Origin: Ekhidna sp051379705
Lineage (GTDB): Bacteria > Bacteroidota > Bacteroidia > Cytophagales > Cyclobacteriaceae
DNA length: 64,000 nucleotides
NCBI RefSeq assembly: GCF_051379705.1
Contig: NZ_CP179868.1
Location: 2,852,001-2,916,000 of the forward strand
Reading direction: 5' to 3'
Positions 1 through 7,922 of the stretch are shown here, piece by piece (within the stretch, counting starts at the first letter, position 1; every line of letters begins with the position of its first letter). The translations under genes and the position numbers were made by a program. The notes under the pieces were generated by a model that was not told the origin of the DNA, did not search any database, and was given only the letters and a program-made list of their open reading frames with translations.

Positions 1-137
1 TACAATTTGATAAACTATCTCGTGATTGTAAGCCCTTCAATCATGATATGGTTCACTTCATTTAACGTTATTCAAAATTACTCAGAAATCAACTGTATGT
101 TAAAAAAGGTAACAATTTCGTAAAGAAACGGAATCTG

Positions 138-1154
138 TTATTCGTGGTATTCCTTCATTCCTTTAATAAATGATTTCAGATCGCTTTGATATTCATTGGA
201 TAAGATTTTCTCCAGCGAATCTTTTGCTGAATAATACCTAAGGTAGGACATGAAGTACGCGTTGTTTGGTCTTCCTGATTTGAAAATATCTAAATACCTC
301 GGATCATGAAAGTGTAGCGTGTCTATCGAGCTTGTGATTTTATCAATCATGATGTGCTTTTGAATGGCTTTGATTGAATCCGGCTGATTGACGATGAAGG
401 AATACATTGAATCAAGTTTTTGCGTTGCTAGCAGCATTTGATTTCTAAAGGTGCGGCTATCTTCCTCAGCAAGGATGTAATCAAAATAAGGATAAGAGTT
501 GTCACCATATTTCTCGTTTAGGAATCTAACAGCCCCTTTTTCGCCAATGAAGGAGGCAAGGTTTTCATTGAATTCAATGTTATCCTTCACAAACAGGGTG
601 GAGTGGGTAAGTTCGTGAATGATTAACTCGGCAAGCGCTCCCTCTTTGCGATTGAGCATATTGGAAAGGATTGGGTCTGTAGTCCATCCTAGCGTAGACC
701 AGCCACCAACGGAACGAATGCGTGTATCATAACCTTCCTCTTTTAATTCCTTCATCTCTTTTTTGGCCTTCTCAAGATCGAAGAATCCCTTATATGGAAA
801 TGAGCCAAGTAGTGGAAAAGACCATAGCTTCGGCTCAAGAAGGTAAGCTCTGGAAGCAGAAAGATTCCATAATGCTACTTCTCCACCTTGATCGTAGTAG
901 GTAGTGTAGTTGTCTGAACGTGAGAGCCCCAATTCGTTAAATGAGAATTGCCTGGCTTCCTGCACTATTCTAATCTTTAGTTTAATGCTATCCGCAACTA
1001 AGGAATCACTTAAAATGGTTTCTACTGACCGAGTGTTGAATGTGATGCTCAATTGACCTTTAGCCTGTGTCCATCCATAAACAACCAAATTCCAGTTGAA
1101 TACCAAAAGGAGGATCACACCTGCCAACACTACCCAGCCTGCTTTTTTAATCAT
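138..1154 (-). CDS. Membrane-anchored putative aminopeptidase (PF10023/DUF2265 type)
   Basis: A probable zinc metallopeptidase of the predicted-aminopeptidase family. The 338-residue product begins with a single hydrophobic anchor (about residues 7-27), so the catalytic part is expected outside the inner membrane. The gluzincin motif HELTH lies at residues 180-184, and a downstream ENLASFIGE segment (E197) supplies the probable third metal ligand, as in other gluzincins. The length matches the family. It is a single gene convergent with nothing; its start region is divergent from the small membrane protein at 1228. The family assignment is from the motif and surrounding residues; the substrate is unknown. 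Confidence 0.82.
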   Translation of the reverse strand: MIKKAGWVVLAGVILLLVFNWNLVVYGWTQAKGQLSITFNTRSVETILSDSLVADSIKLKIRIVQEARQFSFNELGLSRSDNYTTYYDQGGEVALWNLSASRAYLLEPKLWSFPLLGSFPYKGFFDLEKAKKEMKELKEEGYDTRIRSVGGWSTLGWTTDPILSNMLNRKEGALAELIIHELTHSTLFVKDNIEFNENLASFIGEKGAVRFLNEKYGDNSYPYFDYILAEEDSRTFRNQMLLATQKLDSMYSFIVNQPDSIKAIQKHIMIDKITSSIDTLHFHDPRYLDIFKSGRPNNAYFMSYLRYYSAKDSLEKILSNEYQSDLKSFIKGMKEYHE

Positions 1155-1227
1155 GCTACAACTTTATTTATTGTTTATCGTAAGATACCTTGTAATACAT
1201 AGTAATAGAAACCAACCTTTATCACTC

Positions 1228-1641
1228 ATGGACTTAAAGAACCACGATAACAATCTTCGAATCATTGGTAAAATATTTATTGTCATTGGACTTATACTGG
1301 TGCCAATATCAATATGTACATTCTTTTTTGTTGATATGTTTATAGAGAGTGATTTGTGGATGGAGTTGAGTGAATTTGATGTAGTATTTTTTGAGCTAAG
1401 ACCTCCAAGAGGTATGGCTTATTTCTTACCGACCATACAAACAATATCGTCACTGATTTTCCTTATTTCAGGGTATGGATTAAGCACAGAAAAAGACTGG
1501 GGAAAAAAGTTTGCTATTGTTCCTGCTGTCATGCTCTTGTTCAAATTCCCAATTGGAACTGCCCTAGGTGCTTACATGATTTATGCAATTAACTATGTTC
1601 CTCAAAAAGAGGAGACAATCAATGGTGATGAGCTGGCTTAG
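1228..1641 (+). CDS. Small integral membrane protein of unknown function
   Basis: A 137-residue hydrophobic protein that I do not recognise. I place the start at the ATG at 1228 (MDLKNHDNN) because the open frame extends upstream through the start region of the divergent aminopeptidase gene with low-quality sequence. Hydrophobic segments lie roughly at residues 11-35, 65-84 and 93-118, giving three or four membrane spans with a charged C-terminus. Its last 4 bases overlap the end of the convergent SiaB-like gene. There is no motif that suggests catalysis or transport. Confidence 0.6.
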   Translation: MDLKNHDNNLRIIGKIFIVIGLILVPISICTFFFVDMFIESDLWMELSEFDVVFFELRPPRGMAYFLPTIQTISSLIFLISGYGLSTEKDWGKKFAIVPAVMLLFKFPIGTALGAYMIYAINYVPQKEETINGDELA

Positions 1642-2258
1642 GTCTTTGCTTCGCTATCTTTGTTAACACGCATTGTTAGGATAAAAAAACACGATTTTTC
1701 ACTGTCTGGTTCAAAATAATACTCATATTGAGTTCCCGTCTTTTTTGCGATATCAATAAAGCCAAGCCCGGCACCTCCTGTATCTCCAAGCTCTGAGTTT
1801 TCCATAGCCTCACGGTACATCTGCTTGATTCCATCGGTATCCAGTGAATTGATTTTATCTAAAACATCCCGTAATGCCATCGCGCTTTTAATTTCGATGT
1901 TGTTTCCTGTAGTGATGAAATACTCTTTTTTGTCATGGCCGATAAGGAATATTCCCTTTTTCACTAAACCTTGCTCAAGTGAGTTGGACTCTTCTTTAGA
2001 TTGGCTATCGGCGTGTTTACAGATATTTTGTAGTGACTCCATCATTACATGGTAGACCCGCTTGGTAACACGCCGATTTTCGCGACGCGTGTTCAAATCT
2101 TCTGAAATCATATCTGTGATGCTCTCAATTGTTGATTGCGTCACATTACCCAGGTAAACCACATTTAGGTGTGACTTGGTCATTGCCTTTTTGAAAGCAA
2201 TAACTGTCTTCATGTGCTTGAGTTGCTGGTAAACTTGTTCGTATCCTGAATTCTCCAT
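1638..2258 (-). CDS. SiaB-like GHKL-fold protein kinase (DUF6272 family)
   Basis: The 206-residue protein resembles the SiaB family, GHKL-type kinases that in Pseudomonas phosphorylate the STAS-like protein SiaC in a SiaA/B/C/D signalling module. An N-box-like segment with N78 and H82 (ESLQNICKHA) and a glycine-rich G-box (GGAGLGFIDIA, about residue 165) are visible, as expected for ATP binding. It has no transmembrane or sensor domain. No SiaC, SiaA phosphatase or GGDEF cyclase gene is next to it, so partners must be elsewhere if the module exists. It is divergent from recA with about 150 bases between them. Confidence 0.7.
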   Translation of the reverse strand: MENSGYEQVYQQLKHMKTVIAFKKAMTKSHLNVVYLGNVTQSTIESITDMISEDLNTRRENRRVTKRVYHVMMESLQNICKHADSQSKEESNSLEQGLVKKGIFLIGHDKKEYFITTGNNIEIKSAMALRDVLDKINSLDTDGIKQMYREAMENSELGDTGGAGLGFIDIAKKTGTQYEYYFEPDSEKSCFFILTMRVNKDSEAKT

Positions 2259-2371
2259 TGGACCAATGATTGCATTGATGGGCTTACAATATAATGAAGT
2301 GCATTAAAAAAGCTTTATAAAATATTCCTAATATTTTTAGCAAAATACTTTTTAGGTCAAATTGAAAAGCC

Positions 2372-2379
2372 TATTTTTG
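2372..2379 (+). promoter_or_regulatory. Candidate -7 promoter element of recA
   Basis: TATTTTTG matches the Bacteroidota -7 consensus TAnnTTTG, 29 bases before the recA start. A clear -33 TTG at the usual spacing is not present (only a T-run), so this is a partial match. The whole 2259-2408 interval is AT-rich and I see no LexA-like palindrome. Confidence 0.4.
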
Positions 2380-2408
2380 TCTGATTTAAAAAAGACCAAA
2401 AAAGGAAT

Positions 2409-3404
2409 ATGGCCGACAAAGAAGACAAAATGAAAGCACTCCAGATTACCATTGATAAGCTGGAAAAGACTTATGGTAAAGGAGCTGTTATGAAACTCAG
2501 TGATGAGAAGGTGATGGATGTACCTACTATTTCTACCGGATCTTTAAGTCTGGATATTGCCTTAGGAGTCGGAGGGATACCTCGAGGACGAGTAATTGAG
2601 GTTTATGGCCCTGAATCTTCCGGTAAAACCACGCTGGCTATGCACTGCATAGCTGAAGCTCAAAAAGCTGGAGGTATGGCTGCTATCATTGATGCGGAAC
2701 ATGCGTTTGATAAGCTTTATGCAGAGAAGCTAGGAATTGACACAGAGAATTTGCTGATCTCGCAGCCTGACAATGGTGAGCAGGCTTTGGAGATTGCAGA
2801 ACATTTAATCCGCTCTGGCGCATTGGATATCATCGTGATTGACTCAGTTGCTGCATTAGTGCCAAGAGGAGAATTAGAAGGGGAGATGGGGGATAGTAAA
2901 ATGGGATTGCAAGCTCGTTTGATGTCTCAGGCCTTAAGAAAGCTCACTGGAACTATCAATAAGACCGGATGCTCATGTATTTTCATCAACCAACTTCGAG
3001 AGAAGATTGGTGTAATGTTTGGAAATCCAGAGACGACTACAGGAGGTAACGCACTGAAGTTCTATGCTTCCATCCGATTGGACATTCGAAGAATCGGTCA
3101 GATTAAAGAGTCTGCTGACAATGTGATGGGTAACAGAACTCGAGTGAAAGTGGTGAAGAACAAAGTAGCACCACCATTTAAAGTAGTGGAGTTCGATATC
3201 ATGTACGGTCGAGGTATTAGCAAGAGTGGAGAGATAGTGGACATAGGAGTGGAACTTGATGTGGTACAGAAGTCTGGATCTTGGTTCTCCTATGATGGAA
3301 ATAAGCTTGGTCAAGGAAGAGATGCGGTGAAAGCCTTAATAGAAGACAACCCTGAGCTTATGGAAGAACTAGAAAAGAGAATTAAAGAAAAATTGAACGG
3401 ATAA
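2409..3404 (+). CDS. recA: Recombinase RecA
   Basis: ATP-dependent strand-exchange protein for homologous recombination and the SOS response. The 331-residue product has Walker A GPESSGKT (residues 67-74), the IIVIDSVAALVP Walker B segment, the loop-1 region MGLQARLMSQALRKL, loop-2 with NPETTTGGNALKFYAS, and the C-terminal GRGISKSGEIVD block. It is somewhat shorter than E. coli RecA because the acidic C-terminal tail is reduced. It stands alone and is followed by a strong hairpin terminator. Confidence 0.98.
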   Translation: MADKEDKMKALQITIDKLEKTYGKGAVMKLSDEKVMDVPTISTGSLSLDIALGVGGIPRGRVIEVYGPESSGKTTLAMHCIAEAQKAGGMAAIIDAEHAFDKLYAEKLGIDTENLLISQPDNGEQALEIAEHLIRSGALDIIVIDSVAALVPRGELEGEMGDSKMGLQARLMSQALRKLTGTINKTGCSCIFINQLREKIGVMFGNPETTTGGNALKFYASIRLDIRRIGQIKESADNVMGNRTRVKVVKNKVAPPFKVVEFDIMYGRGISKSGEIVDIGVELDVVQKSGSWFSYDGNKLGQGRDAVKALIEDNPELMEELEKRIKEKLNG

Positions 3405-3432
3405 AGAAATAACCACTAATCGTTTAAAGTAG

Positions 3433-3459
3433 AAAAGGTGAGTGCTAGCTCACCTTTTT
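3433..3459 (+). terminator. Rho-independent terminator after recA
   Basis: A 10-bp stem, AAAAGGTGAG pairing with CTCACCTTTT across a 6-base loop, followed by T residues. It begins 28 bases after the recA stop. Because it is A-rich on the left arm it may also act on the convergent permease transcript. Confidence 0.85.
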
Positions 3460-3481
3460 GTTTTGATATATTTCTCCGTGA

Positions 3482-4747
3482 TTACCCCGTCGTTCGAATA
3501 GCAATCACAGGATCTAACCTGGCAGCCATTAGTGCTGGTACAATTCCTGATATTACTCCAATGATTCCTGCTACGCCAAGTCCAAGCACGATGTTTCCAA
3601 AGGTCAGCACCAAATCCAGATTACCCAGACTGGCCAGGGAAAGTAACCAAACAAGGAACAATCCTACACCACCTCCGATCAGACTCAGGAATATGGCTTC
3701 AAATAAGAATTGGAAAAGGATAAAGAAATTCTTTGCGCCAAGCGACTTTTGAATGCCAATAATATTCGTTCGTTCTCTTACAGAGACAAACATAATGTTG
3801 GCAATCCCGAAACCACCGACCAATATGGAAAAGCCTCCGATGGCCCATCCTGCAACCCCAATAACATCAAACGTGGAGCCGATGATATTCATAATTGCAT
3901 CCTGGCGATTAACTGAGAAATTATTTTTCTCCTTTGGTCTCAGGCCTCTTTTCATCCTTAAAAGACCTGTTATTTCTGCCTGAAGCTCCACCAACCCAAT
4001 ATCATCTGTTCTTCCTTTTACACTGACGAGTGTTTCCACACCACGATTTCTGCCGGAATAAAAGATCTTCTTGAAGGATTGATATGGGATCATGATACTT
4101 TCGTCATTTCCGGTATCTCCAAAGATTCCTTCGCCTTCTTCTTCAAATATTGCGATAACGATGTATTTAAGTCCTTTAATTTTAATCTCTTTTCCTATCG
4201 GCTCACCACGAGGAAAAAGCTTTTTGGCAATCAGGTGACCTATCATTGCTACATTTTTTCCTGTATAAGATTCTGAAGCGGTAAAGTATCTTCCCTTTGC
4301 CACATCACTGGCAATATCATATACATCCTGATGCGTATGTGAGATACCAAAGAGTGAAACATCACTGTAGCTGCTACTTTGATACTTTACTGATGAAACT
4401 CCGGTTACTGCGAAAATGGTGATACCTTCAGAATTCTTCAGGTTCTTTTTCAAAAATTCATATTCTTCGTAGTTGGTATACGGTCGTTTTATATACTCCC
4501 ACCATGGGATATCCGGTCCAAATTCGTAAGGGAACCTTCGAATATCCAAGTTATTGGCGTCTAGAAAGCTTAGGCTGTTTTTTATGCTTCGTTCTAATGA
4601 ATCGACAAGAGTAAACACCGCAATGATTGCGAAAATCCCTATGGTCACACCCAATAAAGACAGTGTGGTTCGAAGTAGATTCATTCGCAAAGCGCTCCAT
4701 GCGAAACGAAAACTCTCGATTACTAGCTTAAAGATTTTCACGATCAA
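3482..4747 (-). CDS. ABC transporter permease, MacB/FtsX type (second of tandem pair)
   Basis: A 421-residue permease with a MacB-type periplasmic core domain and C-terminal FtsX domain: an N-terminal membrane span near residues 22-45, a large extracytoplasmic region, then three C-terminal spans. The conserved cytoplasmic loop SVRERTNIIGIQKSLGAKN is the usual site of contact with the ATPase. It is aligned end to end with the neighbouring 417-residue protein at 4763-6016, so the pair arose by tandem duplication. Fifteen bases separate the two genes and both are on the minus strand. No ATP-binding or membrane-fusion gene is adjacent. The likely role is export of, or mechanotransmission to, envelope substrates. 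Confidence 0.88.
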   Translation of the reverse strand: MIVKIFKLVIESFRFAWSALRMNLLRTTLSLLGVTIGIFAIIAVFTLVDSLERSIKNSLSFLDANNLDIRRFPYEFGPDIPWWEYIKRPYTNYEEYEFLKKNLKNSEGITIFAVTGVSSVKYQSSSYSDVSLFGISHTHQDVYDIASDVAKGRYFTASESYTGKNVAMIGHLIAKKLFPRGEPIGKEIKIKGLKYIVIAIFEEEGEGIFGDTGNDESIMIPYQSFKKIFYSGRNRGVETLVSVKGRTDDIGLVELQAEITGLLRMKRGLRPKEKNNFSVNRQDAIMNIIGSTFDVIGVAGWAIGGFSILVGGFGIANIMFVSVRERTNIIGIQKSLGAKNFFILFQFLFEAIFLSLIGGGVGLFLVWLLSLASLGNLDLVLTFGNIVLGLGVAGIIGVISGIVPALMAARLDPVIAIRTTG

Positions 4748-4762
4748 TCCATTTAAGTGTTT

Positions 4763-6016
4763 TTAGCCAGAAGTGCGAATCGCAATAACCGGATCCAGTC
4801 GTGCTGCCATTAAAGCAGGTACAATACCTGATAGCACACCAATAATTGCGGATATTCCGAGTCCCAGAATCACATTTCCAGAAGTCAATACTAAATCCAG
4901 ACTTCCAAGGCTGGCGAAGGAAATCAAATAGACCAGGATGACACCTACACCACCTCCAATCAGACTTAAGAAAACGGCTTCAAATAAAAACTGAAAAAGA
5001 ATAAAGTAATTCTTTGCACCCAAAGACTTTTGAATCCCGATAATATTGGTTCTTTCTCTTACAGAAACGAACATGATATTGGCAATACCAAAGCCGCCTA
5101 CAAGTATTGCAAATCCACCAATGATTGCTCCTGCGACACCAACTGCATCAAAAGTTGCTCCTATGAAATTTGTTATTGCTTCAGGACGATTCAGCGCGAA
5201 ATTATCATCCTCTTTTGGCTTCAAGGATCTCTTCTTTCTCATCAAACCTCTAAGTTCAGCTTCCAGCTCTACCAGGCCGACATCTGATTCCAGACCTTTT
5301 ACGGTAATCCTGGGTTCTACGCCTCTGCGCCTCCCCGAGTAATAGATTTTTTGAAAGGATTTGTAAGGAAGATAGACATTATCATCGTTGCTTGGCGCCC
5401 CAAGGAAGCTGTCACCTTCTTCCTTGATCACTCCTATGATGTAGTATTTCAGTCCTTTAATTTTAATTTCCTTGCCGAGTGGATTGACCTTGGGGAATAA
5501 TTCGTTAGCTGTTCGATAGCCAATAATTGCTACGTTAGATCCGCCGTTAGCTTCCTCACGAGTGAAATAACGTCCCTGTTCGATCGGGATTTCGTAAACA
5601 TCTTTATGATCATAAACTACGCCAAGAAGTGATAAGTCAGCGGCACTGCTGCTTCCATATTTGGCAATTATACCACCTCGTACTGTGAAAATTGAAACTG
5701 CTTTCGCATTGTCTACATTGTCTCTAATGAAACGATATTCATCAAAAGTTACGTACGGTCTTCTCAGATACGTCCACCAAGGATAAGGTCCACCGAATCC
5801 GTAAGGCCATTTTTCAACATTAATATTGTTAGTCCCTAAGAAATTGAGGCTGTCCTTTATACTTCGTTCCAGAGAATCAACCGCAGTGAATACAGCTATA
5901 ATGGAAAATATTCCAACCGTAACACCCAGTAGGGATAGAGTGGTCCGGAGCAGGTTGGTTTTTAAGGCTGACCATGCAAAACGAAAACTTTCGATAATTA
6001 ACTTAAATACTCTCAC
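4763..6016 (-). CDS. ABC transporter permease, MacB/FtsX type (first of tandem pair)
   Basis: The 417-residue paralogue and upstream partner of the permease at 3482-4747. It shares the same organisation: an N-terminal span, a MacB-like extracytoplasmic domain, and a C-terminal FtsX domain with SVRERTNIIGIQKSLGAKN and the GGGVG-containing last spans. Divergence is concentrated in the extracytoplasmic part, whereas the membrane domains are nearly the same. Two unlike copies side by side suggest a heterodimeric permease pairing with a separately encoded MacB-like ATPase. The opposite-strand queA begins 190 bases upstream. Confidence 0.88.
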   Translation of the reverse strand: MRVFKLIIESFRFAWSALKTNLLRTTLSLLGVTVGIFSIIAVFTAVDSLERSIKDSLNFLGTNNINVEKWPYGFGGPYPWWTYLRRPYVTFDEYRFIRDNVDNAKAVSIFTVRGGIIAKYGSSSAADLSLLGVVYDHKDVYEIPIEQGRYFTREEANGGSNVAIIGYRTANELFPKVNPLGKEIKIKGLKYYIIGVIKEEGDSFLGAPSNDDNVYLPYKSFQKIYYSGRRRGVEPRITVKGLESDVGLVELEAELRGLMRKKRSLKPKEDDNFALNRPEAITNFIGATFDAVGVAGAIIGGFAILVGGFGIANIMFVSVRERTNIIGIQKSLGAKNYFILFQFLFEAVFLSLIGGGVGVILVYLISFASLGSLDLVLTSGNVILGLGISAIIGVLSGIVPALMAARLDPVIAIRTSG

Positions 6017-6161
6017 ACGTAGTTATTAATAAAACAAATGTAGCTAAACAGACTTCAGTATTTTGAATAAAATAGCGATCGGTCTATGCTGATTTCAAAC
6101 GGTTATTTCCTTTAGTTGACGAGTTTAACGATGTATACGTTACAAACTGAAACATATTTGC

Positions 6162-6169
6162 TAATTTTG
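6162..6169 (+). promoter_or_regulatory. Candidate -7 promoter element of queA-ispD
   Basis: TAATTTTG fits TAnnTTTG and lies 37 bases before the queA ATG, giving a short leader. The -33 position has no perfect TTG. Confidence 0.45.
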
Positions 6170-6206
6170 CGGTCCTTTGATCATTAAAAAATAGATCCTT
6201 TTTCCT

Positions 6207-7259
6207 ATGGGAATGAAATTATCCGAATTCAAATTCGAACTACCATCAAGCCTTATTGCCTTACACCCGACTGAAAACCGTGACGACTCTCGTCTAATGG
6301 TTATACATAAAGATACAGGAGAGATAGAGCACAAAGTTTTCAAAGATGTAGTAGACTACTTTGGAGAAGATGATGTGTTTGTGACCAATGATACAAGAGT
6401 ATTCCCAGCAAGATTGTATGGTAACAAAGAGAAAACAGGTGCTAAAATTGAAGTTTTCCTACTTCGTGAATTAAACACGGAAATGAAACTTTGGGATGTA
6501 CTTGTTGATCCTGCGCGAAAGATTAGAGTTGGAAATAAGCTTTATTTCGGAGATGGAGAGTTAGTAGCTGAGGTTATTGATAATACTACCAGTAGAGGAC
6601 GGACGATTCGTTTCTTGTTCGACGGTGATCGGGAGCAATTCTACAAAATGATTGATGCTCTTGGAGAGACACCACTTCCGAAGGAAATTAAGCGTTCAGC
6701 AGAGCCTGAAGATAGAGAAAGGTTCCAGACTATTTTTGCTAAGAATATTGGTGCTGTGGCAGCTCCAACTGCCGGACTGCATTTTACTCCCCAGCTGATG
6801 AAACGTATGGAGCTAATTGGGATTGATATCGCTCCAATAACCTTGCATGTTGGTTTAGGTACTTTTCGTCCAGTGGATGTTGAGGATTTGACTAAACACA
6901 AAATGGACTCAGAAAACTACTGGGTTGAAAAACCGACTGCCGATAGGGTAAATAGAGCTCTTGCCGAAAGGACAAAAATTTGTGCCGTTGGTACAACTGC
7001 AATGAAGACTTTGGAGTCATCAGTTTCTGCTAATGGCCAGTTGAAAGACAATTCCGGATGGACGGATAAGTTTATTTTCCCTCCATATGAATTCAAGATT
7101 TGCGATGCTTTAATTACAAACTTCCACCTGCCTGAATCTACATTGCTAATGATGGCATCAGCATTTGGAGGATACGAGCTAATTCAGGAGGCTTACCAAA
7201 TTGCAATCAAAGAGAAGTATCGATTCTTCAGCTATGGAGATGCGATGCTAATAATCTAA
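6207..7259 (+). CDS. queA: S-adenosylmethionine:tRNA ribosyltransferase-isomerase
   Basis: Transfers and isomerises the ribosyl group of SAM onto 7-aminomethyl-7-deazaguanine in tRNA, giving epoxyqueuosine in queuosine biosynthesis. The 350-residue length and the segments DDVFVTNDTRVFPARL, AAPTAGLHFTP and ITNFHLPESTLLMMASAF are diagnostic of the family. Start is the ATG at 6207; an alternative ATG follows two codons later. It is the first gene of a pair with ispD, 7 bases downstream. Confidence 0.96.
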   Translation: MGMKLSEFKFELPSSLIALHPTENRDDSRLMVIHKDTGEIEHKVFKDVVDYFGEDDVFVTNDTRVFPARLYGNKEKTGAKIEVFLLRELNTEMKLWDVLVDPARKIRVGNKLYFGDGELVAEVIDNTTSRGRTIRFLFDGDREQFYKMIDALGETPLPKEIKRSAEPEDRERFQTIFAKNIGAVAAPTAGLHFTPQLMKRMELIGIDIAPITLHVGLGTFRPVDVEDLTKHKMDSENYWVEKPTADRVNRALAERTKICAVGTTAMKTLESSVSANGQLKDNSGWTDKFIFPPYEFKICDALITNFHLPESTLLMMASAFGGYELIQEAYQIAIKEKYRFFSYGDAMLII

Positions 7260-7266
7260 TAGTGTT

Positions 7267-7905
7267 TTGAAAAAGCATGCCATCATAGTGGCTGGAGGCA
7301 TAGGTACCCGCATGAAAAGTGATGTGCCGAAACAGTTTCTACCTGTGGATGGCGAACCTATTATTGTAAGATCTATTCGAAAGTTTTTGACTTATGACAA
7401 AAATCTTTCCATTGTCATCGTGCTTCCAGAAGATCACATTAAGCAATGGGAAGCAATGAAATTTCAATACTTTCCTGATCTAAAATTTAAACTTGCAACA
7501 GGCGGCTTAACCAGAACCGCTTCTGTGATGTCGGGTTTGGCTTTGATTGAAGATGGACTGGTAGCTATTCATGATGCAGTGAGGCCCTTTGTTTCTGTTG
7601 AGACGATCTCCGAATCATTTAAATCGGCTGATGGTAAAGGCTCTGGTGTAGCGGCAGTCGAACTCAAAGATTCCATACGTGAATTAGATGGGAATCTTTC
7701 AACAGCAAGAGATCGATCCAATTACGTGTTGGTTCAAACCCCGCAGACCTTTCGAGTAAATGAGCTTAAGGAGGCATATCAGAAGGTTGGAGTTGACTTA
7801 TTCACCGATGATGCCAGCGTTTTTGAGGCAGCAGGATATACCGTTCAACTCGTCGATGGTAGTTACGACAACATAAAAATCACTACACCGGAGGATTTGA
7901 AATAG
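7267..7905 (+). CDS. ispD: 2-C-methyl-D-erythritol 4-phosphate cytidylyltransferase (TTG start)
   Basis: Catalyses CTP-dependent formation of 4-diphosphocytidyl-2-C-methylerythritol in the non-mevalonate isoprenoid pathway. The N-terminal nucleotide-binding signature AGGIGTRMKSDVPKQF, the HDAVRPF motif and the TDDASVFEAAG segment identify it; 212 residues is at the short end of the family. The frame has no ATG at the N-terminus: the only start compatible with the signature is TTG at 7267, seven bases after queA ends, so translation probably depends on queA. Other Bacteroidota genes in this window also use TTG. Confidence 0.94.
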   Translation: MKKHAIIVAGGIGTRMKSDVPKQFLPVDGEPIIVRSIRKFLTYDKNLSIVIVLPEDHIKQWEAMKFQYFPDLKFKLATGGLTRTASVMSGLALIEDGLVAIHDAVRPFVSVETISESFKSADGKGSGVAAVELKDSIRELDGNLSTARDRSNYVLVQTPQTFRVNELKEAYQKVGVDLFTDDASVFEAAGYTVQLVDGSYDNIKITTPEDLK

Positions 7906-7922
7906 TCTTCTATCCGCAGGTT

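Noticed and set aside
1..120. Open 40-codon frame at the left edge on the plus strand
   Set aside because: Could be the end of a gene, but it is short, AT-rich, has no recognisable motif, and could easily be open by chance.
2259..2408. LexA box upstream of recA
   Set aside because: I looked for a palindromic SOS operator and saw none convincing.
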